Shown: positions 10,445-22,074 of the stretch, in pieces | How positions within the stretch are numbered: the first letter of the stretch is position 1 | Layout of the letters: every line of letters starts with the position of its first letter | Source of the DNA: Zeus faber | Taxonomy: Eukaryota; Chordata; Actinopteri; Zeiformes; Zeidae | Length of the DNA stretch: 64,000 nucleotides | Direction: 5' to 3' | Assembly: GCA_960531495.1 (NCBI GenBank) | Contig: OY482849.1 | Coordinates: forward strand, 34,874,736 to 34,938,735 | Made by a program: the position numbers and the translations under genes | The notes under the pieces: generated by a model | Seen by the model: only the letters and a program-made list of their open reading frames with translations | The model's database searches: none | What the model was told of the DNA's origin: nothing

Positions 10445-10672
10445 AAGGAAAGGGTTGACAGGGTGGACACTGTAAACTGCGTGGACGGACTAGACACAGT
10501 GGAGAAGGTGGAGGGGTGGACAGGGTGGACAAAGTAGACACAGTGGATGGGGTGGACATGGTGGATAGGGTGGATGGGATGGACATATTAGACACGATGG
10601 ACAAGGTGGACGTGGTGGATATGGTAGATTGAGTTGATGGGGTGGACTGAGTGGACAGGGTGGACAGCCAAT
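10445..10672 (+). repeat. Minisatellite, GGTGGACA-type units
   Basis: About 25 imperfect 9-bp units of the form GGTGGACAN (variants GTAGACACA, GGTGGATGG). It ends just before GCCAATGCTGG. Confidence 0.85.
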
Positions 10673-10751
10673 GCTGGTGTGGTATTGTGTGGGCGGAGCT
10701 AAGGAGCCTGCGTTTTAAAGGAGCAGCAGGGTCTTCTTCAGGTCAGGTCTT

Positions 10752-11008
10752 CATTACAGGTTCAATTACAGATTAAATTACAGAACAAATTACAGGTTAC
10801 ATTACAGATTAAATTACAGATTAAATTACATATAAAATTAGAGATTACATTACAGATTAAAATTACATGCTAAATTACAGATTCAATTGCAGTTAAAATG
10901 ACAGGTTAAATTATAGATTCAAATGACAGATTCAATAACAGATTAAAATTAGACATTAAAATTACAGGATAAATTAAAGATTACAATTACGGGTAAAAAT
11001 TAAAGATG
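10752..11008 (+). repeat. AT-rich minisatellite, ATTACAGATTAA-type units
   Basis: About 22 imperfect 11-12 bp units (ATTACAGATTAA, ATTACAGGTTAC, AATTACATGCTAA). It starts 80 bp after the GGTGGACA array and ends in a poly(T) run at 11028-11040. Confidence 0.85.
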
Positions 11009-11224
11009 AAATCGCTGAAGCTCAATTTTTTTTTTTTTTTATAAATACAATTTAAATACTTTTACATAATTTATAACTGTTGACAACAACCTGCAGCTTC
11101 TCTGTGGTATTCAATGCATTCCAATGGGGCAAACAACTAAGATTTAAAGGAACATTAAATACATTTCTTGAAAACGGGAAACTCACATTAAGTGTATTTT
11201 AACATGTTTTGAATAGCAGTGGTC

Positions 11225-11450
11225 ACAATGTATTTAGAATCTGAATCAGAATCTGTGGATTTCCATATCACAGGAATTTGGTGTTTTGCTGAACTGATAA
11301 TTATCATAAACAAATACACAGTTAGAATAAAGGAAATAAAAATAGTCAGAAAAATAACAGAAATAGACAACTATATAAAGATGTACAGAATATACAACAT
11401 GTGATGCTATGTGAGACCAAAGCCCAAATCAACATCGAGTAAAAGGGTCA
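11225..11450 (-). mobile_element. LINE 3' tail fragment (minus orientation)
   Basis: AATCTGAATCAGAATC followed by CAGGAATTTGGTGTTTTGCT resembles reversed fish LINE 3' ends with ATTCTG tails. No coding sequence. Confidence 0.4.
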
Positions 11451-13046
11451 GAGTATAAGAGTATCACTCTTGCATATCAGGGAAAACATTACAGGTACAT
11501 TTCACATTATAGATGTTGGGATAGGAAAAACGTTGATCACGTTCAAAAATTCTGAATTCATTTTTTTTTCCTTTTCAATTTTAGCTGAGAATATTAACAA
11601 TAAATAAAACAATAATAATAATAATATTTACAATAACAATCATCATAAAAACAGCTTTTATTTGTATTGCATACACAATATGCAGCTCAAACTGCATGAA
11701 TACATTGACACAGAATATTGCGAGAATATCCAAACTATTCAAAAAAATCCCCATAAAATAAATACAAAAGAAAATAATACACAGCTAGTCATTATCAGTA
11801 AAATAACCCTCAACAGGCGGATCATCATGAAGGCGGTTAATTTGGAATGATGACCCATTGGCTGCACATTATCCCTGGTATTACATGGCCCCTTACTAAA
11901 TAATATAATACATTGAGATGGAATATTGATTTGAAGTGTTGTACTGTACTATAACTATGTTCTTCCTGTATATGACTAACCTATTCACTGTTATATTTAC
12001 CTGTATACCACGGCAACAGCTGTTATTCAGAGAAAGCTGACCAGTGATCATCTTTTCATGTGTGTCATTATGGTTCAACAAGGTTTGATAATACTTTTCA
12101 GAACCATAAGGAGCCAATTTGTCTGTTTGCTGCTGATGCTCCTCCCTGCCGCTGTGTTCTCCGTACCTCCAGACACCCTTCCTCGTTACAAGACCTTTAT
12201 AAAGCAACATATCAATCGAATAGCAATAGCAAATTGTAATACAGTTATACGCCACAAACGTATCTCCATGTTCAACTCTGATTAGTGCAAGTACACCAAC
12301 CACCCTTTGATGACAATCAGGGCCATTTGTTTCAATGGCGGAGAGCGCTGGGGAACCATGACCAGAGGCTGGCCTGTGCACTATAATGGAGACTGTCCTT
12401 TGTGTGTCAAGAGTTTACCTTATCTTGAACACGTATAAATCTGTGATGCCAAAACTGACCATATATTCTCTGACTCCCTGAAAATAAACTGTTCACCTCA
12501 GAGAGCTGCTTTAGGGTACATCTCTGCCCTGACGCGTGTACAAGTAAAAACAAGCATCTGTCTGCCTCTTTATTTAAAACCACCATCTGACAAAGTGCAG
12601 ATTAAAGCAACCCTTTAATTTCTGTAACAATACCAAATGGTCACTTTTTACAACCTTAGGCGTCGTAACATGATGCCTTCCTCCAGAACGCCTGAACAGC
12701 ACCTTGCAGTTATTTGGCTTGATGCAGAAAAGGAGTTGGTGTCTGCTGAGAGAAGGCAGAGGTTCCATCAGTACGACAGTGGCTTACAGAACTGACCAGT
12801 ACATTACACCTGGGAGAATGAGGTATGTTTTGAGGGATAAGAGGAATTTGAAAAGATCTGGCACCCCTTTATTTCCTCCTGAGATTGTGATCAATCTTAA
12901 TAATCAATTATCCATCTGCAACATGACAGTGGGAGGGTGAGGGTGGGAAGGGAGCCGTGTCTGAGGTTGAACATTTTATTTTATTTTTTTAAATTATTAT
13001 TTCTCGTTTTTCATACATATCTTAGTTTTCTTTGTTTACATTTAGA
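11451..13046. other. Spacer between LINE debris and ZNF-B
   Basis: AT-rich with short open frames that lack family features. Near 11838 the phrase TTAATTTGGAATGATGACC resembles the start of the ZNF intron 2 (TTAATTTGCAATAATGACC at 37984), perhaps a scrap of a lost paralogue. No gene called. Confidence 0.4.
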
Positions 13047-13815
13047 CATATCAACACACAACAGCTTTTACCTTCTACGGAAGGATTACATTGTAAAATA
13101 ACTTCAATCTTAGGATGGAACTAATATTCAACAGCACAAAGAACACAAGGCAGGGTTTAATTGTCAGTTTGGATGAAATGATGTTCCTGCAGCTGTGATG
13201 ACCTGGTGAAACTCTTGGACAGTGGTACCGTCTGTCTCCTGTGTTACTACGCTGATGTACTTTGAGTTGACAATTTGCACTTCACACGGGGAGTATATAG
13301 AGAGACGGCGCTCTCTGGAGTGTGTGGAGAAATAAACAAAACAAAAAAAAAAAAAAAGAAAACTGCCGATCTTCTCACTCATGTTTTTGTTTTGTGCTTG
13401 AGACGCAACGCCTTGGTCTGTTCAGCCATTTTGAAGCAAGGTGGTTGGAGTGCTGCAAAACATGCAACTGAAGAACTGATGTCATCCCGTCCTGTAATCC
13501 TATTTTAAGAATACACATCCTCTTTGGGAAGTTTCTCTAATGGGTCCATCATGTAAAAGGTGCTCAGTGCAACGCCTGGGGACAGACTTGGTATCTCTCA
13601 CCTGGTACCAGCAGTTCAGGCTCCAACGTTCTACACAGGGGTGCAGTTTCTCTAATTAGTGACTAAGATGATGTTTATTGAGATGACTTTTAGAAAAAAA
13701 GCTCTTCCCACACTGTTCAGTCATATGGTCTCATTGCAGTGTGAAGTCACTGATGTGTTTTGATATTATTGAAGTGACAAAATTGTTTCCAGCAATATTC
13801 ACAGGGGTACATTTT
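13047..13815 (-). pseudogene. ZNF-B 3' flank with vestigial fingers
   Basis: Directly after the ZNF-B stop the frame still reads KMYPCEYCWKQF..FNNIKTHQ, a degraded finger, then a second finger scrap with RPYD and CGK-like text that has shifted frame (13680-13740). The block from 13047 is homologous to 35720-36518 beside ZNF-C, so it is shared 3' UTR/flank. Confidence 0.75.
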
Positions 13816-14609
13816 CTATCCTGTGTGTATACGCTGATGTTTTTTGAGATTTCCAAATTGACTGAATCTCTTCCCACACCGTCCACAGGAATACAGTTTC
13901 TTTCCTGTGTGCGTCAGCTGATGTTGTTTGAGATTTCCTAATTGACTAAACCTCTCCCCACACTGTTCACAGGTGTATGGTTTGTCTCCTGTGTGTGTAC
14001 GCTGATGTTTTTTCAAATCACCTCTTGTCGTAAAGCTCTTACTACACTGTTTACAGGAGTGAGGTTTCTCTCCTGTGTGTGTAAACTGATGAAGTTTGAG
14101 ATTTCCTGATTGACTGAATCTCTTCCCACACTGTTCACAGGGGTAAGGTTTGTCTCTTGTGTGCATACGCAAATGTACTTTTACTTCAGCCTTTGTTGTG
14201 AAACTCTTACCACATCGTTCACAGTGGTACAGTTTCTCTCCTGTGTGTATAAGCTGATGTCGTTTAAGCACACCTAATTGACTGAATCGCTTCCCACACT
14301 GCTCACAGGGGTACGGTTTTTCTCCTGTGTGTGCAAGCTGATGTACTTTCGCTTCGGTCCTGGTCTTAAACCTCTTCCCACACTGCTCACAGGAGTATGG
14401 TTTCTCTCCTGTGTGTGCAAACTGATGTTGTTTGAGGTATCCTAATTGCCTGAAACTTTTCTCACACTGTTCACAGGGGTAAGGTTTGGTTCCTGTGTGC
14501 ATACACAGATGTACTTTTACTTTAGCTCTTGTTGTAAAGCTCTTCTTACAGTGTTCACAGTCGTATGGTTTCTTTCCTCTGTTAGTAGGATGACATTTTC
14601 TGTGATAAC
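13816..14609 (-). CDS. Zinc-finger protein B, last exon (9 fingers)
   Basis: Seen: acceptor CTTAG ends at 14610; the exon opens in phase 1 with [14 protein letters not shown], then nine C2H2 fingers with TGEKP-type linkers, and stops with TAG at 13818-13816 after HQRIHTG. The stop replaces the Glu of a TGEK linker. Contact residues (-1,2,3,6) alternate: T-A-K-V, Q-G-Y-Q, T-T-E-V, Q-G-V-R, T-A-E-V, Q-G-N-L, T-G-D-K, Q-G-N-Q, Q-G-N-K. Together with exons at 17022-17486 and 18999-19278 it gives 1539 nt, a 512-aa protein in one frame. Role: nuclear sequence-specific DNA binding (family knowledge); target unknown. Confidence 0.92.
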
Positions 14610-15318
14610 CTAAGAGAGGAGACGGAAAGAGACAAGAGTGGATTATAAAACAAGTCAAGAGGGCACTTAGAATTTAGGATGTTGAGTAAAGGCTGATCCT
14701 TGAAAAGAGGATTCATTTGCAATAATGACCAGCTGGCTGCATTATGGCATTATCCCACTTATTGATTTGAAATTATTACAAAGCTTGTTTGCTGTTGCTC
14801 TGCTGTTTAGCTTCCACTAAGAAAAAGTCCACAGCAATGTAGCTAACTACAGTACAAACACAACTCCAACTACATAGCAAACTATTTCACCAACAAAGAA
14901 TATAACACAAAGACATTTTAAATATAAAATATCAAATATAATTACAAAATAATGTACTTGAAGAGATACATTGCCGACAGCAAAGGATCTTAACTAAGGA
15001 CCTCTTCTCCAGGGTGATTTTTTTTCCACCACACCAACAAAGAATACAACTCAACCTATTGACAGTTAATGTACTTGAAGAGATAGACAAGATTGCCGAC
15101 AGCGAAGACCACCATGACAGAAATATTTTTTAACACCTCACTTGCACTCCTGTAATTGCTGTGAGGAGATCGAAAAGGGCAATTTAAGACGTGGCTTGTT
15201 TTTCTTTTTTTAAATCACAACAATTGAGTTATGGCCCCAGAATACTGGGATTACTGGGGTTGACAAATAGGTGCAGTTGTGCGTCATCGGCATAGCAGTG
15301 AGACCCTAAAACAGAATA
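14610..15318. other. ZNF-B intron 2, proximal part
   Basis: Matches ZNF-C intron 2 from 37886 to about 38565, including AAGGATCTTAACTAAGGACC against AAGGATCTTGAACTAAAGAC. ZNF-C loses this match where its L1-like LINE begins. Confidence 0.65.
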
Positions 15319-15535
15319 CACCGATCAGCCACAACATTAAAACCAATTACAGGTGAAGTAAATAACATTGATCATCTGGTTCCAATGGCATCCGTCAAGG
15401 TGTGGGATATATGAGGCAGCAAGTGAACAGTCAGCTCTTGAAGTTTATGTGTTGGAAGCAGAAGAAAAATGGGCAAGTGTAAGGATCTGAGCCACTTTGA
15501 CAAAGCCAAACCCTGATGTCTAGACGACTGGGTCG
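15319..15535 (+). mobile_element. Tc1-like transposon, 5' end fragment
   Basis: The same terminus and sequence as at 1126 (CACCGATCAGCCACAACATT, TATGAGGCAGCAAGTGAACA), cut off after GACGACTGGGTCG. TA precedes it. No 3' end follows. Confidence 0.8.
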
Positions 15536-15540
15536 CTCTG

Positions 15541-15900
15541 TTACTCTTTTCCACCAATGCAAACCTAGCTCTGTTTCTGGGCTGGTGCTAGTGTAAAGTG
15601 GGTTCAACCTGTGAACCTTCTAAGGACCGGTTTCCTTTTCCACAGGAAAAACGTGCTGAGAGAGACACGTCATTATGTCACTGTAGAGGTCTGCATACAT
15701 CTGTGTCTTTTTTCATCAGGATGGGGGACAATTATTATTACATGGTTGAGGTCTCGTGAGAACCGGGACGTCTCAGACATCTTGTGGTTGAATTCAATCC
15801 ATATCGAGCTATATTTAGAGCAGGAATTAGTGAAAAAAAAAAAAAAAATCTACTGGAAGTAGCAGAACGTTGGCCTACCTTGATTAGTTTGTGAAACGAG
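15541..15900. mobile_element. Probable non-autonomous DNA transposon fragment
   Basis: CTTTTCCACCAATGCAAACC..GGTTTCCTTTTCCAC and related GG-A-ACC motifs look like a fish MITE whose ends read TTTTCCACC. Boundaries are unclear. Confidence 0.3.
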
Positions 15901-15974
15901 TGCTGACTCATCCGATTTATTATCAATGTGCAGGTTTTGGCTCTGGGTGCAAATTCACACCTTGCCAAGTCCGC

Positions 15975-16160
15975 GTTGTAGGGCTGCACGATCAATCATA
16001 TACTAATCGTCAGCACAATATAAACACATCGTAAAAGACACACTCTGGTTGAAAGCGCTCCCAAACAGGAAGTGATGGTGCATTCATGGAACGCGGAAAT
16101 ATTTTTATGTGTGTGAAGCGTCCGCCTCCGGGCAAGGACAAGAACATCCCTGATACTGCT
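15975..16160 (+). repeat. Repeat shared with ZNF-C intron 2 (GGGCTGCACGATCAATC)
   Basis: TAGGGCTGCACGATCAATC and, further in, CCCAAACAGGAAGTGATGGTGC also occur at 52594-52850 in the ZNF-C intron. The GGGCTGCACGAT start is a frequent fish DNA-transposon end. The shared position favours ancestry before the B/C duplication. Confidence 0.55.
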
Positions 16161-16831
16161 TATTGGTCCGGTACTTTAACGGTACTCTTATCTGTTCTTT
16201 TTTAAAATATTTTTTTAAGTGAAAATTTAAAACAAATTAATAAACTAAACTAACACTGCTTTAGTTTCATGGAGAGAGGGCGATCGGGGCCCAATCTGCG
16301 CTCGCCGTGCCATTGTCACTCACCCAGAGCAGGGTCTCCCCGTGGGTGTGTGAGACAGGCAGAGGGAGACAGCCCCGCCCCCCTCAGGCATATGTGCATG
16401 TCTCTGACGATGGAGCGGGAGAGAGACAGAGAGGAGAGATGTCGCTTCCAATAATAGTGAAAATGCTCCACAGACAAATATCTGAATATTATTACAAGTT
16501 ACAAATGGTTTATATACCTAAATACATCTTGGTGTGGTTATGAAGTGATGCTGAGTTTCATGGGAATTCTGAAAATTGTAATTCATAACTAATAACTAAC
16601 CTGGACCCCGAAGTATTGCTGCCTGCAGCCATATTTATTATTATAACTTACGTTTCTTGGTGCATTGTCTTTATTTGAGTGGGACAGAACAGGATAAATG
16701 TCTATGTCAGCGCTGAAAACAAGTATAATATTATTATTATTTTAATTGTGTTGAGAACAGGGACAATTTGGTAGTGAATATTAGACACAGCTGCTCCAGG
16801 GGAAATATAAACATTTGTGTTAATTGTCTTG

Positions 16832-16933
<102 letters not shown>

Positions 16934-17021
16934 CTATTAAATGGGGAATCAACAATTGAAATGATTACATGCTGACATTCATCTGGTCAATAGCTTAGTA
17001 GGAGAAAAAATAAAAACTTAC

Positions 17022-17486
17022 CTGACTGAGGTTGTCTGGTCTCCTTCCAATCTTCATCACAGTCGTCAGTCTCAGTTTTCGAAGAGTGTGAAGAGAGGAG
17101 CTGCTCAGCACCAGCTGGTTCTAAAGCAGCAGCTGGATCTGAGCTACTGGCTGCATCTGACACTCCCCAGTCCTCTCCATCAGCTTCTGTTTCCATCTGT
17201 TCAGTTGAGGTGCTGGCTACAGGTTCTGCCTCTCTCTTCTCCTCAGTTTGGCTTTGATGAAGCTGGGACCACTGAGCGCACTCTTCATCATGTTCAGTCT
17301 TCACAGGGACAGGAGGGAAGGGGAACTGGGTGATACCAGCCTCCTGACCGACACAGAGTTCCTCCTCTTCCTCTTTAATGTGTGGGGGCTCTGGCTCCTC
17401 CTGGCCCAGACTGGGGCTCCACTCCTGCTGCTCAAGGGGAAGCTCCTCTTTACAGACAGAGAGCTGCTGGAGCTCTGGAGGCAACA
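17022..17486 (-). CDS. Zinc-finger protein B, exon 2 (acidic linker)
   Basis: Acceptor TTTCAG to 17487 and donor GTAAGT from 17021, 465 nt, phase 1 both sides, same length as in ZNF-A. Reads VLPPELQQLSVCKEELPL, PHIKEEEEELCVGQEAG, PVKTEHDEECAQWSQ, ending KETRQPQS. Acidic, low-complexity, no catalytic motif; likely a flexible linker or interaction region. The frame is open throughout. Confidence 0.9.
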
Positions 17487-17640
17487 CTGAAATACAGACA
17501 CAGAAAGGTGTACAACCTTAAAATTGGTGCATTCCACTATATACACTTTGCACTGAGTTTTGTAACACTCAAATCTAATCAAAATGTCCAATTCTCATTT
17601 AAATGTAATCACAATAATAATATGAAACAGGTCATTTTAA

Positions 17641-18398
17641 AGGGGACCTATTGTGCTTTTCCTAATTTTCTTCATATATATATATAATGTTACAATATGG
17701 GATGTTCATATTAGATGTGACAAAAAGAGTAAAATAATGTGAACTAATGACAAAATAATCAAACAAAACGCTCAGGCTTCTGAATGCTCGGTTTTCTCCG
17801 TTTTTTTCTGCTCTCTGCACGAGCTGATGTCAGCTTTTCTTGTTCTTTATATGGTCATCTGCTTTGCTGTGCATTTCTTAAAACAAGCAATAAAAATATG
17901 TATTTTATTTTCCAACATTTTCTAATTGAAGGAAACAAACTACATTGCTTAAATCTGAGGTGGACTGAGGTGAGAACTAGGAGGACTAAGATGAAATCAG
18001 TGAAAGTTTACGGACTAAATACAACAGAACCCTGAAGTTATACTCAAACCCCATTGGCACACAAAACTAGGGACCTCACGAGGGAAGCGCCACCCACTAA
18101 CTGCTCCCCGGGCGCCGCTATATGGCAACACACTGCTCCTAGATATGTCAGTTACTAGGATTGGTAAAATGCAGAGTAATGCATTTCATTGCCTCAGTAC
18201 TTGGACTCTGTGCAATGATAATAAATTTACTCTAATAAAGTGAAACAGCTCGTTGAGAACATGAGGGTTATACATTCATGTTAGGATGGCTAGAATGCAT
18301 AATCTGATCGGGATCTTCAGCAAAAAACTTCAAAAACATGTTTTGGGGACCTCAGAGACCTATATTAACCTGTTTAAAAGGAGCATAATAGGTTAACT
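17641..18398. mobile_element. TTAA-flanked non-autonomous DNA transposon
   Basis: Terminal inverted repeats AGGGGACCTATTGTGCTTTT (left) and the reverse complement of the right end AGTTAACCTATTATGCTCC are imperfect partners. TTAA flanks it at 17637-17640 and 18399-18402. ZNF-C keeps the empty site with a single TTAA at 56780-56783. The TTAA target suggests a piggyBac-type mover; no coding capacity is seen. Confidence 0.75.
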
Positions 18399-18649
18399 TT
18401 AATAAAAAATAACATAATGTCAAACGCCTGTCTACACTCAAAATTGTCATAATTTGAAGGTGAGATTCAAGACAGCTCGTGCAAATAACACCTATGTTTC
18501 CATTTTATTTCTCATAAAAATAGTGCAGAAACTTATCGGCCACCTGAAACCTGCAGCCATGGTTGCTCACCTTAGGAGGAAAAGGTTGCAACTTGCTGTT
18601 TCATAACATAATATAAACAATATACATACACACACACACACACATATAT

Positions 18650-18847
<198 letters not shown>

Positions 18848-18998
18848 AAATTTCCCCCATGCCTTAAGAGCGAGTGTATACCACACTAAGATGGCAGCCA
18901 TTGAGGAAAGACTTTGTTTATATGGCTCCATATGTATTTTTAATTGCCATGTGATAGATATGATATAAGCCTTTTAAAATATATTAGAATCAATAGAC

Positions 18999-19278
18999 CT
19001 GCTCTCCTCAGCTGGACTCTGGGTCTCAGGATGAAAGCCAGCCCTCTGTACAGCCTCCGCGTCTCCTGCACCGAGCGCCTCCGTCTGCTCTCGCAGTCCA
19101 CCACAGACCGTTCAAACTCTCTGAAAATGTCTCCTCCTGCCGCTATCACCTTGTAGCTCAGCACGTCTCTCACTTCCTCTCCCACCTTCACCTTGTCACA
19201 CAGGAACAGAAGCTCTCCCACCAGCGCAGATATTCGCTCTTGTATGGAAAAGGTGAACAGTTGCAGCTGCTCCGCCAT
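18999..19278 (-). CDS. Zinc-finger protein B, exon 1
   Basis: ATG at 19278-19276, 93 codons plus one base, donor GCAG/GTCTAT at 18999/18998. Peptide begins MAEQLQLFTFSIQERISALV and ends FILRPRVQLRRA; long helix-forming stretches (ELLFLCDKVKVGEEVRDVLS, SRRRRSVQETRRLYRGL) suggest a coiled-coil or oligomerisation module. An upstream GTG-started extension exists but the ATG fits the exon of ZNF-C exactly. Joined to exon 2 it reads RRA-VLPPEL without a break. The exon type differs from that of ZNF-A. Confidence 0.88.
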
Positions 19279-19350
19279 TGTTGTTGTCGTCACAGAGTTT
19301 CTGGTCACCTGTCTGTGTTGGAGGCAGCAGGAAAGTGAGCGTTGTGATCT

Positions 19351-19360
19351 ACTTCCGGGT
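19351..19360 (-). promoter_or_regulatory. ETS-type motif upstream of ZNF-B
   Basis: ACCCGGAAGT on the minus strand, 73 bases upstream of the ZNF-B ATG; the same motif lies 73 bases upstream of the ZNF-C ATG (57361-57370). ETS/GABP sites are common in TATA-less core promoters; no TATA box is seen here. Confidence 0.5.
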
Positions 19361-19439
19361 CAACAAGCGCTGCTGTGGGCTTCGTGTTGTTCTAGAATGA
19401 GAAGAAAATGTAAAGGTTTATTTTAATTTTATGTTTATT

Positions 19440-20227
19440 GTCTTGAACTTAATTGAAGGATGTTTTTTTAATTTAGATCCATGTTAATCATACATTCATA
19501 TGGCAATTTGATGAAGTGATCAATTTGTATTTGTAAATGTTAATTTCGTTAATCTGAACCAATTTGCTTGTTAATTTTCATCTTTATTTCCAATTAAATT
19601 CGAAAAAAATGGAAACACTGCTTACAATTTATTTTCTTCACATTCACATTATGTTTTAATAGTTACTTTGTTTTACATTTTTTAACATTACATTTTACAG
19701 ATCAGATCTATAATACCACTTTGGATAATAAATCTGGATTATGCTCTGCATACCATCTTGAATTAAAAGGAGGGTAAAGGGGATGGGGGTTGAAAGCTTT
19801 GTCCATATCTGGTAATCTCTGGTCAAGATCTGGGAAATTAGTCGCTCCATTCCTCTTTAGCTTCCCAATTCAGTTTTGTATTGCAGTTATAATTCTTTGC
19901 TTCAGTGGTTTTACCATTATGAATACTACTATTAGTAGTATAGTGCCATTACGCTCATCATTACTGTTATTATTAACACTGCTGTTATTAATGTAAAATA
20001 CAGAGAACTTTCCAAATATGCAGAACTTGCTTTGTAAACACCTATTTTTAATTGTACATAAAAATGTTCTAGTTTTACAAATGTAAATTGTTTTACAACA
20101 AATAATGTAAAGTATGTGAACGGAAGGTGCCTGTGTGTGTATTCCAGCTTCCAAGCATTTTAAGGGTTTTATTAGAATAGTCATTTATACTACTACTCCT
20201 TGGTGTAGTAGTATACATGTTTGCACT
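19440..20227. other. Upstream flank of ZNF-B, duplicated
   Basis: AT-rich, alignable by eye with 57440-58070 upstream of ZNF-C, with several indels. No gene seen. Confidence 0.55.
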
Positions 20228-21150
20228 ACAATGCACATTTTATACAACTATTTGTTATTTTTCTACCAATACAGATCCCTTGTATATGGAAATGTACAAA
20301 GATGTATGTATATGTAAAAACATTCTGCTTTGACTTATATATGATCTAATTATAATATATACTCTGTTATAATATTAGAAATGTCGCAGGGGTTTGTTAA
20401 TAGTAATAAACTATTACATAGTATAAGTAGCGGGGGGCACCGTTTTCTTTCCAGTAGAATATAAAGTACAGTCATGTTTTGCTGTTAGACAGTCCTCGCA
20501 GGGCAGAATAATATGAACCCAGTTGTTCCTTGTTCCCAAAAAACAAACTAAAGTCCAACAGGAAAACATGCGTAAAGTGCACGAAAAGCCCTAAAATCCA
20601 TGTTCGAGCAATAAAAAGGAAATAAAATCAGTGCTCAAGACTGACCTGAGCTGAGCTGGGCTCAAAGCGCCGCTGTCTGGCTGCGGGACTCCCCGCTCTC
20701 CGGTGCTCCCTGCTCGGTCTTCCGTTCGGTGTGGTTGTCCCTCGTGTTGTGGCGTTTTGTTTGGACTGATCTACACAAGCTGCTTAAACTCATCCAGACC
20801 TAGAAATGTGGGGGAAAAGGAGCATGACGACCCCCGTGGTGCACATTACATCCAAAGGAGCAGGGAGGAGCCGTTTCATAGCGACGCTTCGTTCACGCTG
20901 CTAACAAACCTGCTCCACCCGCACTTCCGGTGCGTCGCTGAAAATGCCCCCCCGGAAACGACAGTGGTACGTGGTTCCGCTGTCACATGAATTGACCTTG
21001 TTAGTGCCAGTTTGTATGTCGAGCCACTTGATGGCTGCAGTGGCCTCGAGAGACGGACTCTGTAGTGTGTGTGAATGTTTTTCTATTATGGGATGGAGAA
21101 ATAGGATTGCGCCTCTGTACAGCCTACAGCCCACCCCACTGTATGTACAG
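20228..21150. promoter_or_regulatory. Near-identical GC-rich block upstream of ZNF-B
   Basis: This block and 58066-59000 are almost base-for-base the same (about 390 bases from 20641 show no difference that I can see). It includes a CpG-rich part with ACTTCCGG (20923-20930, an ETS core reversed). The 95-codon open frame at 20703 is kept in both copies, but its start is GTG and it matches no family I know. Promoter or conserved non-coding region is my reading; the alternative is recent gene conversion. Confidence 0.4.
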
Positions 21151-21719
21151 TTTTTAAGTGCAATGTGTACAATATCTGTCTGCATGGGTCACATTAAACT
21201 ACATATTGTAACGCGGGGGATAAGTTCCTTGTTTAAATTGAGGGAGGTGTTTACCGTAGTGGGTAATTGGATGGATGTTCTTAATGGGGGGATAATTGGG
21301 TTAAGTGGAAATGTGTCTCGGCGGAAGGAGACATTTAGGAGAGAGCCAGCGAGTTAACCAGCCTGTTTCACTTTGTTACCTCAACCTCGGGTCAGCTGTT
21401 GCGCTGCAAGGAAATAAAACCTGGCTCATCATCTTCTCCACCCGTTCAGTTACCTCGCAACGCTACAATTATAATAATACTAATAACAATAATAACAATA
21501 ATAATACTATACTCGGAATCATGCACTACATAACTATAGACCGTTACAGACAGTACATTAGATAACTTACAAATAAAATAAATACAGGTACTCCTCACTT
21601 AACGACCGAGTTCCGTTCCTAGGATTAGGTCATTAATCGAATTGGTCGATAAGCGAGACCCGTGTTATTTCACGGTAAGGGGGCGTGGCTGGTGTATAGA
21701 GGTATACACCACCTATACA

Positions 21720-22065
21720 CACTATGATATAGTGTATATAGTGTATATAGTATAGTGTATATAGTGTTTATAGTATATATAGTGTATTTAGTGTATGTAG
21801 TATATATAGTGTATATAGTGTATGGTGTAATTTCACGTTAAGGGAGCGTGACGATTGCGAATGCTAGTGTAGTGAATACTGACAGACTGCGTGTACGTGA
21901 TTGAGACTGAGAACAGTCATGAGATGAGATGTATACAGTGGATACAGCGTATGTAGTATATATAGTGTATATAGTGTATATAGTATGTATAGTATATATA
22001 GTGTACATATTGTATAAAGTGTATATAGCATATATAGTACATATAGTGTATATAGTATATAAACG
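21720..22065 (+). repeat. TATAGTG minisatellite, two blocks
   Basis: Arrays of TATAGTG/TATATAG units at about 21720-21825 and 21940-22065. Each is preceded by a related leader (TTATTTCACGGTAAGGGGGC at 21664; TAATTTCACGTTAAGGGAGC at 21828), so the whole is a two-copy higher-order repeat. Confidence 0.8.
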
Positions 22066-22074
22066 GTGGTGCAC

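Noticed and set aside
20703-20990. A 95-codon frame kept identically at 58551-58838
   Set aside because: Identity covers the surrounding non-coding bases as well, the start codon is not ATG and no family is recognised; listed as a duplicated block and not as a gene.
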